DNA from: Solen grandis
Lineage: Eukaryota; Mollusca; Bivalvia; Adapedonta; Solenidae
DNA: 64,000 bases
Direction: 5' to 3'
Assembly (NCBI GenBank): GCA_021229015.1
Contig: CM037779.1
Location: forward strand, 558,001-622,000
Shown here in pieces: positions 36,285-46,652 of this stretch. The position numbers and the translations under genes were made by a program. The notes under the pieces are model-generated. The model saw only the letters and a program-made list of their open reading frames with translations, made no database searches and had not been told where the DNA came from. Every line of letters begins with the position of its first letter. The first letter of the stretch is position 1.

Positions 36285-36640
36285 GTGGTAAAACAATCAG
36301 AGAGAGGTGTTCAATGTTAAATACTGCAAACATGAACAGAAAGAGGTGTTCAGTGTAAAATGCTGCAATACAAGATCTTCGATAGGTGTTCAATGTAAAA
36401 TACAGCAATACATGATCAGAGAGAGGTGTTCGATGTAAAATACTGCAATACATGATCAGAGAGAACTGTTCGATGTAAAATACCGTCAGAGAATGAAATC
36501 CTTGGGAACATAATCAGAAAGGGGTGCTCAATGGAAAATTCTGTCAGAGATAAAAATAGTGGTCAAATAATCAGGAAGGGTTGTTCAATGCAAAATCATG
36601 TCAGAGAATGAAATCTTTGGCCACACAATCTGGGAGAGGT
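36285..36640 (-). repeat. 40-bp array built from the intron 4 acceptor
   Basis: On the minus strand the units read ACACCTCTCTGATCATGTAT, TGCAG, TATTTTACATCGA. The true acceptor of exon 5 is ACACCTCTCTGATTGTTTTA, CCACAG. So each unit copies the pyrimidine tract and the CAG. Four steps of 39-40 bp (36306, 36345, 36385, 36425, 36465) are followed by three looser units of about 55-60 bp. Confidence 0.85.
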
Positions 36641-36749
36641 ATGATGAGTATGAGTATGAGTCTCTCCGATACTTAAATGTCAAAAGCATTTTCCATTTAT
36701 CAAAAACTCTGACAACAAATCTACAAACAACCTTCGTGTTTTAGCCTTT

Positions 36750-36830
36750 CTAAAATGTTCCATAAGATTTTCTGTACTTTTCCAGTGCAATTGGAGTACC
36801 TTCCTTGTCAATGTATTTCATAATGGTCTC
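36750..36830 (-). CDS. Candidate alternative terminal exon of mARC
   Basis: Inside intron 4, acceptor TATACTTCTCCACAG is followed by 26 codons and a stop: ETIMKYIDKEGTPIALEKYR then KSYGTF, TAG. It enters in phase 0, the phase in which exon 4 ends, so splicing 4 to this exon would give PFDE-ETIMKYIDKEG and a protein lacking the Mo-binding Cys. The peptide looks coding. It may instead be an exon of another gene or chance; I know of no mARC isoform like it. Confidence 0.35.
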   Translation of the reverse strand, partial: ETIMKYIDKEGTPIALEKYRKSYGTF

Positions 36831-36989
36831 CTGTGGAGAAGTATGCATATATTCAAATAATAACTGTAATATTTTGTTAAAAGTGACATCTGAGTAATGT
36901 TTAAAGTAAAAGAAAAAAAGATATGTTCTAGTTATTATATAACTCTTATACATACTGATATGTATCATAATACAGAGGCTGTTGTATCA

Positions 36990-38858
36990 CAATATAATTT
37001 TAGAGGTTATCTTGATGCATATTTTACTACAGTATGATATATCAGTAGGTAAACTTGAAGCATACTTTACCTCAGCATGATATATCAGGAGGTAAACTTG
37101 AAGCATACTTTACCTCAGCATGATATATCAGGAGGTAAACTTGAAGCATACTTTACCTCAGCATGATATATCAGGAGGTAAACTTGAAGCATACTTTACC
37201 TCAGCATGATATATCAGGAGGTAAACTTGAAGCATACTTTACCTTGGCATAATATATCAGGAGGTAAACTTGAAGCATACTTTACCTCAGCATGATATAT
37301 CAGGAGGTAAACTTGAAGCATACTTTACCTCAGCATGATATATCAGGGGGTAAACTTGAAGCATACTTTACCTCAGCATGATATATCAGGAGGTAAACTT
37401 GAAGCATACTTTACCTCAGCATGATATATCAGGAGGTAATCTTGAAGCATACTTTACCTTGGCATGAAATATCAGGAGGTAAATTTAGCATACTTTACCC
37501 CGGCATGATATATCAGGAGGTAAACTTGAAGCATACTTTACCTCAGCATGATATATCAGGAGGTAAACTTGAAGCATACTTTACCTCAGCATGATATATC
37601 AGGAGGTAAACTTGAAGCATACTTTACCTCAGCATGATATATCAGGAGGTAAACTTGAAGCATACTTTACCTCGGCATAATATATCAGGAGGTAAACTTG
37701 AAGCATACTTTACCTCAGCATGATATATCAGGAGGTAAACTTGAAGCATACTTTACCTCAGCATAATATATCAGGAGGTAAACTTGAAGCATACTTTACC
37801 TCAGCATGATATATCAGGAGGTAAACTTGAAGCATACTTTACCTCAGTATGATATATCAGGAGGTAAACTTGAAGCATACTATACCTCAGCATAATATAT
37901 CAGGAGGTAAACTTGAAGCATACTTTACCTCAGCATGATATATCAGGGGGTAAACTTGAAGCATACTTTACCTCAGCATGATATATCAGGAGGTAAACTT
38001 GAAGCATACTTTACCTTGGCATAATATATCAGGAGGTAAACTTGAAGCATACTTTACCTTGGCATAATATATCAGGAGGTAAACTTGAAGCATACTTTAC
38101 CTCAGCATGATATATCAGGAGGTAAACTTGAAGCATACTTTACCTCAGCATGATATATCAGGAGGGAAACTTGAAGCATGCTTTACCTCAGCATGATATA
38201 TCTGGAGGTCAACTTGAAGCATACTTTACCTCAGCATAATATATCTGGAGGTAAACTTGAAGCATGCTTTACCTCAGCATAATATATCAGGAGGTAAACT
38301 TGAAGCATACTTTACCTCAGCATGATATATCAGGAGGTAAACTTGAAGCATGCTTTACCTCAGCATGATATATCAGGAGGTAAACTTGAAGCATACTTTA
38401 CCTCAGCATAATATATCAGGAGGTAAACTTGAAGCATACTTTACCTCAGCATAATATATCAGGAGGTAAACTTGAAGCATACTTTACCTCAGTATGATAT
38501 ATCAGGAGGTAAACTTGAAGCATACTTTACCTCAGCATAATATATCAGGAGGTCAACTTGAAGCATACTTTACCTCAGCATGATATATCAGGAGGTCAAC
38601 TTGAAGCATACTTTACCTCAGCATAATATATCTGGAGGTAAACTTGAAGCATGCTTTACCTCAGCATAATATATCAGGAGGTAAACTTGAAGCATACTTT
38701 ACCACAGCATGATATATCAGGAGGTAAACTTGAAGCATACTTTACCCTGGCATAAAATATCAGGAGGTTAACTTGAAGCATACTTCACCTCAGCATGATA
38801 TATCAGGAGGTAAACCAGAAGCATACATGACCCTGGCATAATATATCAGTAGGTTAAC
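36990..38858 (-). repeat. 43-bp array built from the intron 4 donor (main block)
   Basis: The unit on the minus strand is GCTGAGGTAAAGTATGCTTC, AAGTTTACCTCCTGATATAT, CAT: 43 bp, about 43 copies here, most differing at one or two positions. The array continues at 39087-39333 right up to the true donor of exon 4 (GATGAG, GTAAAGTATGCTTC), so every unit carries a near-identical copy of that 5' splice site. Confidence 0.95.
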
Positions 38859-39086
38859 TTAACCCTTTCCCTCATAGAGGATACCATGAAAAGACCTATG
38901 CGAACAGCATAAAACCAGATCAGCCTGCGAGTGACTCACAGGCTGATCAGGTTTTATGCTGTTCCTGCTCCTCAGTGGGGTTTTCAATTAAATTTGGTAA
39001 GGTTTAACTGTGGTTTTCTGCAGATCAGGCTTTATGTGGTACCTATTGAGTGCGTCAAAATAAGACTATATGAGGGAAAGGGTTAA
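38859..39086 (+). mobile_element. piggyBac-like MITE, copy 2, inside the 43-bp array
   Basis: TTAA at 38859-38862 and 39083-39086 flank CCCTTTCCCTCATA ... TATGAGGGAAAGGG. Taking out the element and one TTAA leaves AGGTTAAC, TTAA, AGCATAC, which is one array unit with TTGA changed to TTAA. It is about 14 bp shorter than the others because of an internal deletion around 38975. Confidence 0.93.
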
Positions 39087-39333
39087 AGCATACTTTACCT
39101 CAGCATGATATATCAGGAGGTAAACTTGAAGCATACTTTACCTCAGCATAATATATCGGAGGTAAACTTGAAGCATACTTTACCTCGCATAATATCAGGA
39201 GGTAAATTAGCATACTTTACCCCATATATATCGGTGAAGCATGCTTTACCTTGGCATGAAATATCAGGAGGTAAATTTAGCATACTTTACCCCGGCATGA
39301 TATATCAGGAAGTAAATTTGAAGCATACTTTAC
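39087..39333 (-). repeat. 43-bp donor-derived array, exon-proximal block
   Basis: About five or six units, several with internal deletions, ending flush with exon 4: the first intron bases GTAAAGTATGCTTCAAATTT are the first repeat unit. Confidence 0.93.
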
Positions 39334-39474
39334 CTCATCAAATGGAGTAGTTCCATCTACAACAATGTTGGGTCTGAATGACCGCATTGTCACCTTCCTG
39401 TTCAGGTGAGTGTTCAGTTCAGCCAGGGAGGCTGATGGTATCAGCAGGTATGAGGCCCAGTCTGCATACCCCGT
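39334..39474 (-). CDS. MTARC: mARC exon 4
   Basis: Acceptor GTTTTGTATATCAG; 141 nt, exactly 47 codons; donor GATGAG, GTAAAG. It reads TGYADWASYLLIPSASLAEL, NTHLNRKV, then FRPNIVVDGTTPFDE. This matches mARC YSDTSPFLILSEASLADLN and FRPNIVISG, the start of the MOSC core; the FRPN motif is shared by MOSC proteins. Phase 0 at both ends. Its donor seeds the 43-bp array. Confidence 0.95.
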
Positions 39475-39822
39475 CTGATATACAAAACAAACAGAAACCC
39501 ATTAGCATTGTCTCCATACCAGACATTTTTAAGAGCTACATATATGTCCCTGATCCCTGATGAATATCATGACTGCAATGACTGCACTTGTTGGATATGA
39601 TTAATCCTCACTTAAACACTTTTGCATATCTTGTCCTATTTATCATGAAACAACATGCATATAAACAGCTGTATTGATCATTATCTGCTCTCTTATTCTA
39701 ATTACAGTGCTCTAGCTAAGATTTGAAAAGGGCTGGGTGTTGGTGCCTTAAAGGCACTTTGAGGCACATAGCGCCAAATTGGGTGTGGGTAGGGTACTTC
39801 CCTCCCAGAGGGGGTTTTGAGG

Positions 39823-39840
39823 CCCCCCCCCCCCCCCCCC
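39823..39840. repeat. Poly(C) run
   Basis: Eighteen C in a row; length may be unreliable in the assembly. Confidence 0.9.
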
Positions 39841-40770
39841 ACAAAAAATAATTTAAAAGTTCAAACCCTGGAGAAGCCATTTCTTGATTTATCAGACAAC
39901 TATTTTGTTTTACAGCAGCTGTAAATTTTGTACATTTCTTCCAGATTCTGACAATTATGTAGGTCAGTGTTCCATTTTATATCTTCCTCTAAAAATTCAA
40001 AATTAAATCTTTTTTTTTTCCAATTAAGACATTGAAAAAGACCTCTGCAATACAATTTTGAGGAAAAAAATCAATCTTAATTCTATTATTTCTCAATCTA
40101 ACATGATTTCTACAATACAGCAAAATATTTTTTAAATTAAGTTGCTTGTTTATACTCAAAATCCTTTTGCATAAAAATATTATTTGACTTTAATTTGACA
40201 TTTCTCCATTATCTCCAACACCATTCAATTTCATTAACTCTTTTTTATAATCACAGTTATTAGATAAGATATTTTATGATATATAAATGTGAATTTTATT
40301 TATTTATTTAAAAGAAAAAAAAAAAGATCTTATGTTTTTTTTTATAATAATGCAATTTTGTCTCAGTGCATTACCCCACCCACTTCACTTCCATCATATT
40401 AAGTTGTAAGTTCAAAGTCATCCTTAATTTCAAAAATTGGTGTAAAATCTGTTTATACATGTTTAAAACACTACTTAAGCTTTTTAACCTTTTTTTTATT
40501 GGTGTAAACAAGATCTGTGCATGGTTTTTTCTCATCATTTTCTTTAATCATACCAAAAGTTAACAAAGTTATATTCAAACTTTTCACATGCTATTAAAAC
40601 TGTCAGAGGCAGTTAGATTAAATATGAATGTTAAAGATTATGACAGTATGATATTGTGTCAATGCAGAATGCCAGATTTAAAATATTACAAATATTTATA
40701 CCAAATTAGGCTATTCATTTCATATTCATAAACAGCCCATTAGGATCAACTTTTACTTTCACTTCGAAAT

Positions 40771-40803
40771 TAACAAGAGCCGTGAACATAATCTAGTGTT
40801 CAC
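40771..40803 (-). other. 3' terminus of a hairpin-ended element
   Basis: On the minus strand GTGAACAC...TGTTCAC forms a stem and is followed by GGCTCTTGTTA, the terminal pattern of families A to C. The body behind it (to about 41150) was not matched to another copy. Confidence 0.4.
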
Positions 40804-41390
40804 TTATTTCCTCTTCAATCATCAGCAGTGACAATGGTGCTGGCAGCCATAGTGATCTGTTGCTTATAGCAATGGATTTGCTGATGAATAGACACTCATT
40901 AGTGTACTGTAACATCCAGAGTCCGGAGTTTGATGATGGACAAGCAACACATGCCAATAAAAGGGCAGGGGCAATTTGCCAACAGCTGGGTGCCGTGCCC
41001 GGGTATTTCAGGTTAGCTGGGGCATTGTAACTACATATGTTTGATTTGATAACTTCATAACATAGAAATCTACATTTCAAATTTTGTATGTGAAATGCAA
41101 GTGCATAAATACTTTTTATCATTGAGAAGAACAACTTGAACGTCAAGAAGTCAACATCAGCTGTTAAATTGAAGCATCTTAAATTATTTATTTTTCATCT
41201 TATGATAGAGATTATTGCTGCTATATTATTGAATTTTGATAAAAAGGTTCCTAGAAGCTTTTAACCTTGAATATCATCATGACAGGAGTGTGTTCCCTTG
41301 CCCTTAATCTGCACTTTGTATTTTGAAGCTAGTTAAATATGAAACAAAGTAATAGTTACTCTGTGACATTATTATGTCACAAAATCTTAC

Positions 41391-41565
41391 ATAATCGTCT
41401 ACTGCTGCCCTTGTCTGCCAGGGTTTTCCTTCCTCAATGAAGTTGCGCTTCCTCAGTTCAGGTGTATGGTGCACCACTCTCAGTCCAGGCTTCCCCAGAA
41501 AGTCTGACACCCAGCTGGCTGCCTCTTCTCCACAGTCCACACCTTCTATCTTGCCATTAAACACA
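41391..41565 (-). CDS. MTARC: mARC exon 3
   Basis: Acceptor TGTTGGTGATTTCAG; 175 nt; donor GATTAT, GTAAGA. The first base completes a Ser codon, then VFNGKIEGVDCGEEAASWVS, DFLGKPGLRVVHHTPELRKR. It matches mARC VHGLEIEGRDCGEATAQWIT and YRLVHFEP. It spans the linker from the N-terminal MOSC_N barrel into the MOSC core. Phase 0 at its end fits exon 4. Confidence 0.95.
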
Positions 41566-41640
41566 CTGAAATCACCAACATATTCACAATTATTATTTAG
41601 AGAAATTTTCTTTTGTTAAATATTTGTTAAGTTCTTTCAG

Positions 41641-41905
41641 GTTATGTCAACCTTTTACCTCTTGAATATTCATGTACAAATTATGCTTGATGAATATAAT
41701 TGATTTAACTTTAAATGATATATGAAACAATGGATTTTATTAAGCCATTCTGACTAAGTAGAATCTGAACTTCAATATTGCATGAGCAAACAGTAAGCTG
41801 CAAGAAGCTTCTTATCTGAATCTGCTCTGTTTGCTAATGCATCAAAATGAGTCTTATTATATGAGATTCAAGGTAAAGCCCTCATAATGGTTCCCGGGTC
41901 TTACC
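41641..41905. mobile_element. MITE-like dispersed element, second family, copy 1
   Basis: Shares ordered blocks with 60646-60870: ACCTC.TGAATATTCATGTA, then TATTGCATGAGCAAACA, then TCCCGGGTCT and TTTGC. It abuts the piggyBac-like MITE at 41906. Confidence 0.5.
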
Positions 41906-42145
41906 TTAACCCTTTCCCTCATATACTCATTTTGACGCACTCAATAGGTACCACATAAACCCTGATCTGCAGAAAACCACAGTTAAACCTTACCAAATTT
42001 AATTATAAAGTCCTCATTTCCAGACCACTGAGGAGCAGCGAACAGCATAAAACCTGATCAGCCTGCGAGTTACTCGCAGGCTGATCTGGTTTTATGTTGT
42101 TCGCATAGGTCTTTTCATGGTTTCCTCTATGAGGGAAAGGGTTAA
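41906..42145 (-). mobile_element. piggyBac-like MITE, copy 3
   Basis: TTAA at 41906-41909 and 42142-42145; ends CCCTTTCCCTCATA and CTATGAGGGAAAGGG. Opposite orientation to copies 1 and 2. Lies in mARC intron 2. Confidence 0.88.
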
Positions 42146-42301
42146 GTGTGGTTCAAACACAAACTTGAATTCAAAGTCAAGGTCAAGATCTACTGTTTGT
42201 CCATGACATCTTTTTTCTTAAATGACCATAAAATAGCTGTCAAACCGACTAAAGTGAAGGTCATCAAAATCCATACATGCAAAGTCAATCCCAACACCCA
42301 C

Positions 42302-42475
42302 CTGCACTTCATCACATTATGTTTACTAGGCACCACATCAGGCAGGACTAAGGCTTGTTTCCCAGGTGCACTGATCTCCACCTGTCCACCCTTCACCTGT
42401 ACGCTGATGAGTGCCATCTTGGCTTCCTGCCTCAAGGACAAGAACCTGCCATTTGGCCGCATCAACATCCAGTGT
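42302..42475 (-). CDS. MTARC: mARC exon 2
   Basis: Acceptor TTTTTCCTTGCTTCAG; 174 nt; donor AAGTGCAG, GTGGGT. It completes Arg78, then HWMLMRPNGRFLSLRQEAKM, ALISVQ, GGQVEISAPGKQALVLPDV, and NVMKC. This matches mARC FWLVINQEGNMVTARQEPRL, VLISL and LTLSA...LLLP, the MOSC_N barrel. R...FLSLRQE.KMALI is the diagnostic MOSC_N stretch. It ends in phase 2, as exon 3 needs. Confidence 0.95.
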
Positions 42476-42625
42476 CTGAAGCAAGGAAAAAAATCGGTCT
42501 TAAGTATTTTCTGAGGTCCCTATACATATAACCAGTTCATCTTAGTCATATGATAACTTCCAGGTAATTTCAGGTTAAGGACCAAGAGCATACAAAAGCA
42601 CATGAATAAAACCACCTACCTGCTG

Positions 42626-42977
42626 CAGGGGTTTTCTTAAGTGGACGCCCGCTTGCCCGTGCCGGGTTAAAATCACCAAGGGCAAGTGATTTTCCAAGGA
42701 GATAGCCCGTCGAGCAAGTTTATTTTCATAAATGAAATTTTTTGTGTTTTTTTTTATATTTTGTTTTCTACATTATATAGGGGGTGAGTTGCTTGCAAAT
42801 TGTGTATGATACATGTTAACTAAAATTCATCTTAATACTACACATATTTAGTTTTAAACATTAACAAACACTAACTAACTTAAAGATCGGACAAGCTGTT
42901 TTCACTGGGGGCAAGTAGATGTTCAAAGTAACTTGCCCCCTGGGCAAGTGAAAGTCAAATCCTTAAGGAAACCCCTG
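42626..42977. mobile_element. hAT-like MITE in mARC intron 1
   Basis: Inverted ends CAGGGGTTTTCTTAAG and CTTAAGGAAACCCCTG; TGCTG stands on both sides (42621-42625 and 42978-42982). CAGGGGT ends are common in hAT elements, although hAT usually makes 8-bp duplications, so the superfamily is tentative. Inside, GGGCAAGTGA-type motifs occur near both ends. Confidence 0.65.
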
Positions 42978-43112
42978 TGCTGCAAACATACTGACCAACA
43001 ATATCAATTATGAAATGAACTATAGTATTTTTTATTTTATTTTGTAAAAAAAAAGAAGTAATATAGCCTCCTAGGTATTTAAAGCAGCTTGTTCACAGAT
43101 GGTCACTGACTA

Positions 43113-44011
43113 AACAAGAGTGCCAGTGCTGCCACAATATACACCACCACAAAATATAAAGACAAAGAGGGTCCTTTTAATTATTGCTTTTAACATTTCT
43201 GTAAGCATAAGCTCATAATGAAATCTGTGAGACCAATTAATTAAGCTGAAAGAGCAGTATATTCGCGCATATACTTTTCTCAAAGTGAGGCAATCATTAA
43301 AGATGATGAAAAGACAGGGGCCTGAGATTGCGGTTGTCTGGGTTGTAGGTTTGATCCCTGAAGAGGCAGCTGGGTGTTTTCTTGAGCAGAACAGTTTATC
43401 CACACTTTGAAAAGATAAGGTCAGAAACATACAAGGAATGGCGTTCACAAGGCTGAAATATTAATCAGCTTAAGAGACTAAGTTTCAAGGGACAAAAATC
43501 TTGCAAAAATCAATGAACCGGAAAATCCCACTTCATGCACATCTACCCATTAAGTAATGCCACTGATCAAGTTTTGAAAAGATTTGTTCAGAAATCTAGA
43601 GGAGTTGCGTTACAAGGCTGCAATATCAATCACTACAGAGACTAAGTTTCAAGGAACAAATCTTGTAAAAAGGAAAATCCATTTCATGCACATCTACCCA
43701 TTATAGTAATGACATTGATCAAGTTTTGAAAAGATTCATTCAGAAATGTAGGAGGAGTTGCGTTCACAAGGCTGCAATATCAATCAGGTACAGAGACTAA
43801 GTTTCAAGGGACACAAATCTTGTAAAAATCAATAACCGGAAAATCCCACTTATGCAATCTACCATTTGACATTGACCAAGTTTTCAAAAGATTCATTCAG
43901 AAACAAAGGAGAAGTTGCGTTCACAAGAAATGGACAGACAGACGGACGTCCATACGGACAGACGGAGAAGATGACGCCAATATACGACTGCCTCTGGCGG
44001 CATATAAAAAT
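43113..44011 (-). mobile_element. Hairpin-ended element, family B
   Basis: Reading minus, it starts TTTTTATATGCCGCCAGAGG, GTCGTATATTGGCGTCATC. A CGTCCGTC-type stretch follows, then about three ~160-bp units (CTTAGTCTCTGTA, GTGAACGCAACTC). It ends GTGGTGGTGTATATTGTGGC, AGCACTGGCACTCTTGTTTA. TATGCCGCCA at the start is the inverse of TGGCGGCGTA in the tail of the other copy (12390-13270). Confidence 0.75.
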
Positions 44012-44090
44012 AGAGTTTTAACTTTATGTTTGTATTTCATCTACAGATGCATGTTCACCCAGTGCATCCATCTGTTATTGTAATACAAAT

Positions 44091-44107
44091 GGGGGGGGGG
44101 GGGGGGG
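44091..44107. repeat. Poly(G) run
   Basis: Seventeen G in a row in mARC intron 1. Confidence 0.9.
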
Positions 44108-44476
44108 TTGATCATCACAATCACTCTTTGCACATGTGCTTACTTTATAGGCTGAGCTGACGAAATTGCTACTCTGAACTGATGAAGACGCCATGTTGAG
44201 GAACATGTCATGTGGTACCATAAGCACCTGCTTTGGGAAAACCGTATTCTATATTTTTGCCAAAGTTGCTTTTATGTAAACAGTGTTTTCCAGTGTAATG
44301 TTACATACAGATGCCGAGTCAATTTGTCAGGAAAGAAAGACTTAACCAACATTAACAAAGGAGAGTAGATTTTTTTTTAAATTTCTACCAACCATCTATG
44401 AACGAGCTGCATAAGAATGACATAGCCCTAAGTATTGTTGGAATTTGAGTTTGAGAAGAAAACCAGGTATTCCTAC

Positions 44477-44709
44477 CTGTCCAACACACTGCCATTCAGA
44501 CAGAGCCCTGGCTGGGCACACTCTGCCTCCTGCACATATACCCCCTTGCATGACTTGATTGGGTAGATGATGATCTCCTTCACTGTCCCTACACGCTCCA
44601 TCATGCCCTTCCTGCGCTGCCTAAGCCACCAGGCTGCAGTGAACTTGATAGTGGTCCCACACAGCAGTCCTAGTAACAGCTTGGTACTTGTGTCGATGTT
44701 ATCCAACAT
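44477..44709 (-). CDS. MTARC: mARC exon 1: start codon, membrane anchor, MOSC_N start
   Basis: mARC proteins sit on the outer mitochondrial membrane and reduce N-hydroxylated substrates with a molybdenum cofactor, using electrons from cytochrome b5 and its reductase. This exon starts with ATG at 44709 in an excellent context (GGCCACCATGT). It encodes an uncharged segment (LLLGLLCGTTIKFTAAWW), then basic RQRRKG, the pattern of a mARC signal-anchor. It then reads VGTVKEIIIYPIKSCKG, the opening MOSC_N motif (human VGTVAQLWIYPVKSCKG). Donor GGACAG, GTAGGA; phase 2. Exons 1-6 join without a break to give 287 residues of an expected ~335. MTARC1 and MTARC2 are vertebrate duplicates, so the symbol is generic. 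Confidence 0.95.
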
Positions 44710-44755
44710 GGTGGCCGAAATTTAGGTGACAACGTATCTGGTAATCCAGTGAAAA
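44710..44755 (-). other. 5' UTR part of mARC exon 1
   Basis: Upstream of the start codon the sequence runs back to a probable acceptor (CCTTTTTTTCAG, 44756-44767), suggesting that an untranslated first exon lies further right. No promoter motif could be picked out. Confidence 0.45.
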
Positions 44756-44767
44756 CTGAAAAAAAGG

Positions 44768-45417
44768 TTTGATAAAATTAAACAGAAATCAAAATTCTTC
44801 AAGTATCTTAAACAAATACTGCACAATGACAAAGGATGATCAGAATAGCTAGTGCTCTGGTAAAAATTATCAAAAAATCATGATTAACTGATATCTTATT
44901 AAGAAATGCATAATTGTGTAAACCACAAACAAGTGCAGACTACGATTCATATGATATGTAAATCTTGAATAACAGATATATTTTAGTATAACCTATCCAG
45001 ATAAGTTTTTATAAAAACGGGAGTACTACCTGGCCTGCATTCATTTACCATCAACAGACCATAAAGTTGCATCTCTGCTGTATCATTGCATGTAGAGTGT
45101 AAGAAGGGAACCAAATACCTAACAGTTGCAAGCGTTATGGTTAACTGAACACAGGGCTGGTTTAATGAGTTATAATCATGTATAATACAATTGTGTATAA
45201 TTCAAAACATTCAAGATTATACTTAATCAACTTTAATAAGACTACCACATTTTTGCTAAAAAGAATGAGATAAATTAGATGAAAATGGACCTAAGAGTTA
45301 TGGCCCCTGATGAGAATGTAGCCCTTGTGACAGTGGACAAGTATGTTAAGTTCGATAACAGATGGTTTAATACTTTATAAGTTATAGCCAAGGTTAAAGT
45401 TTGTGTATTTTTTTTTA
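44768..45417. other. No gene seen; possible first intron or promoter of mARC
   Basis: AT-rich, no recognised element. From about 45262 to 45417 (ATGGACCTAAGAGTTATGGC) the text resembles 46640-46800 and is dispersed repeat. Confidence 0.4.
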
Positions 45418-46652
45418 AAACAAGCGGGCCATAATGGCCCTTAACCCTTTCCCTCATATAGACTCATTTTGACGCACTCAATAGATACCACATAAACCCT
45501 GATCTGCAGAAAACCACAGTTAAACATTACCAAATTTAATTATAAAATCCTCATTTCGAGACCACTGAGGAGCAGCGAACAGCATAAAACCTGATCAGCC
45601 TGCGAGTTACTCGCAGGCTGATCTGGTTTTATGCTTTTCGCATAGGTCTTTTCATGGTGTCCTCTATGAGGGAAAGGGTTAAGCTGCTCCCTGAGAAACA
45701 TTGCCTTGATTGCCTGTGCAAGTTACTATACAGTAATACAGTAAGATCATTTCATCTCCACACATCAAACAGTATCTTTGGGCCAAATTTGAAGAACACC
45801 CCTTAAAAATACAAAAGTAGGTCACTGGGTCATGGCCAAGTCATCCAAGGTCAAAGTACAAAGCCACACACAAAACTGTACCAGTGGTCCAAATTTAAAG
45901 GCAGTAGCTTAAAATATCAAAAAGTAGGTCATGGGTCATCAATGGCCAAAGTTAAATTTCACAATCAGGATTGTACCTGGTTATAACTCCCTATAAAAGT
46001 TTATGTAAAAAGCAAGTGAACATTGGGCATGATCAATTTTGACCCCAGGGCCAATGGATTTGAACTAAGTAAAGGACCACTACGGCACACAAAAAATAAT
46101 AAGCTCTAGGACTTGTTGGCCATGATTTGAACACTAGGCCATGTTACAAACCAAATATGTTAACTCCAGGCCTTGCTAAAAAAAATGCTAAAAAAAAAAA
46201 AGGGGGGGGGAACAATTTGACCCCAGGGCCATGATTTGGACAAACTTGGTAGATGTCCATTAAACAGTACATACCAAATATCTATGCTCGGCCTTGTGGT
46301 TTTTGAGAATAAGATTTTCAAGTTTTTTTCCTATATAAGCTTATGTAAAATCAAGTGACCCCTATCTATGCTCTAGGCCTTGCAGTTTTGCAGATGATAA
46401 TTTTCTAAGTTTGCATTTCTAAAATCTATTTTTAGCTCCTGTGACCTACTTTTTCAATCAAAATAATTTGAACAATCTTCATAGAGGGCATCATAAGGAT
46501 GATTTCTGTGAAGTTAAAATCCATTCAGCAGTTTAGGAGGAGATGTTGTTTAAAGGAAATTGTTGACGCCAGATGCACGGACGGACAATGGACAAAAGGT
46601 GATCACAATTAATAGTTCACCATGAGCATGTTGTGCTCAAGCAAGCTAAAAA
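45418..46652 (-). mobile_element. Hairpin-ended element, family A, split by a MITE
   Basis: The 3' terminus on the minus strand is at 45418-45440 (plus strand AACAAGCGGGCCATAATGGC; hairpin 45426-45440). Then comes the MITE at 45441-45682, and the element resumes with GCTGCTCCCTGAG. The core holds GACCCCAGGGCCATGATTTG and CTAGGCCTTGCAG units. The head is at 46600-46652 (GTGATCACAATTAATAG, TTCACCATGAGCATGTTGTG). The segment 45690-45980 (GTAGGTCACTGGGTCATGGC) differs from other A copies. Confidence 0.65.
45441..45682 (-). mobile_element. piggyBac-like MITE, copy 4
   Basis: TTAA at 45441-45444 and 45679-45682; ends CCCTTTCCCTCATATAG and CTATGAGGGAAAGGG; inner palindrome GATCAGCCTGCGAGTTAC, TCGCAGGCTGATC. 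Inserted immediately beside the terminal hairpin of the surrounding element. Confidence 0.9.

Larger units (their letters stand above)
39475..41390. other. mARC intron 3
   Basis: AT-rich. It holds an 18-C run (39823-39840) and a family C-like terminus at 40771-40803. The plus-strand frames and the minus-strand 117-codon frame at 40793-41146 show no domain or splice support. Confidence 0.6.

Noticed and set aside
36990..39340. CRISPR-like regular array
   Set aside because: Units are directly abutting 43-bp tandem repeats with no unique spacers, in an intron of a eukaryotic gene.
39105..39350. Plus-strand ORF of 81 codons
   Set aside because: Runs through the minisatellite and into the antisense of mARC exon 4.
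40793..41146. 117-codon minus-strand ORF in mARC intron 3
   Set aside because: Starts in a repeat terminus, shows no mARC similarity, and exons 3 and 4 already join in phase without it.
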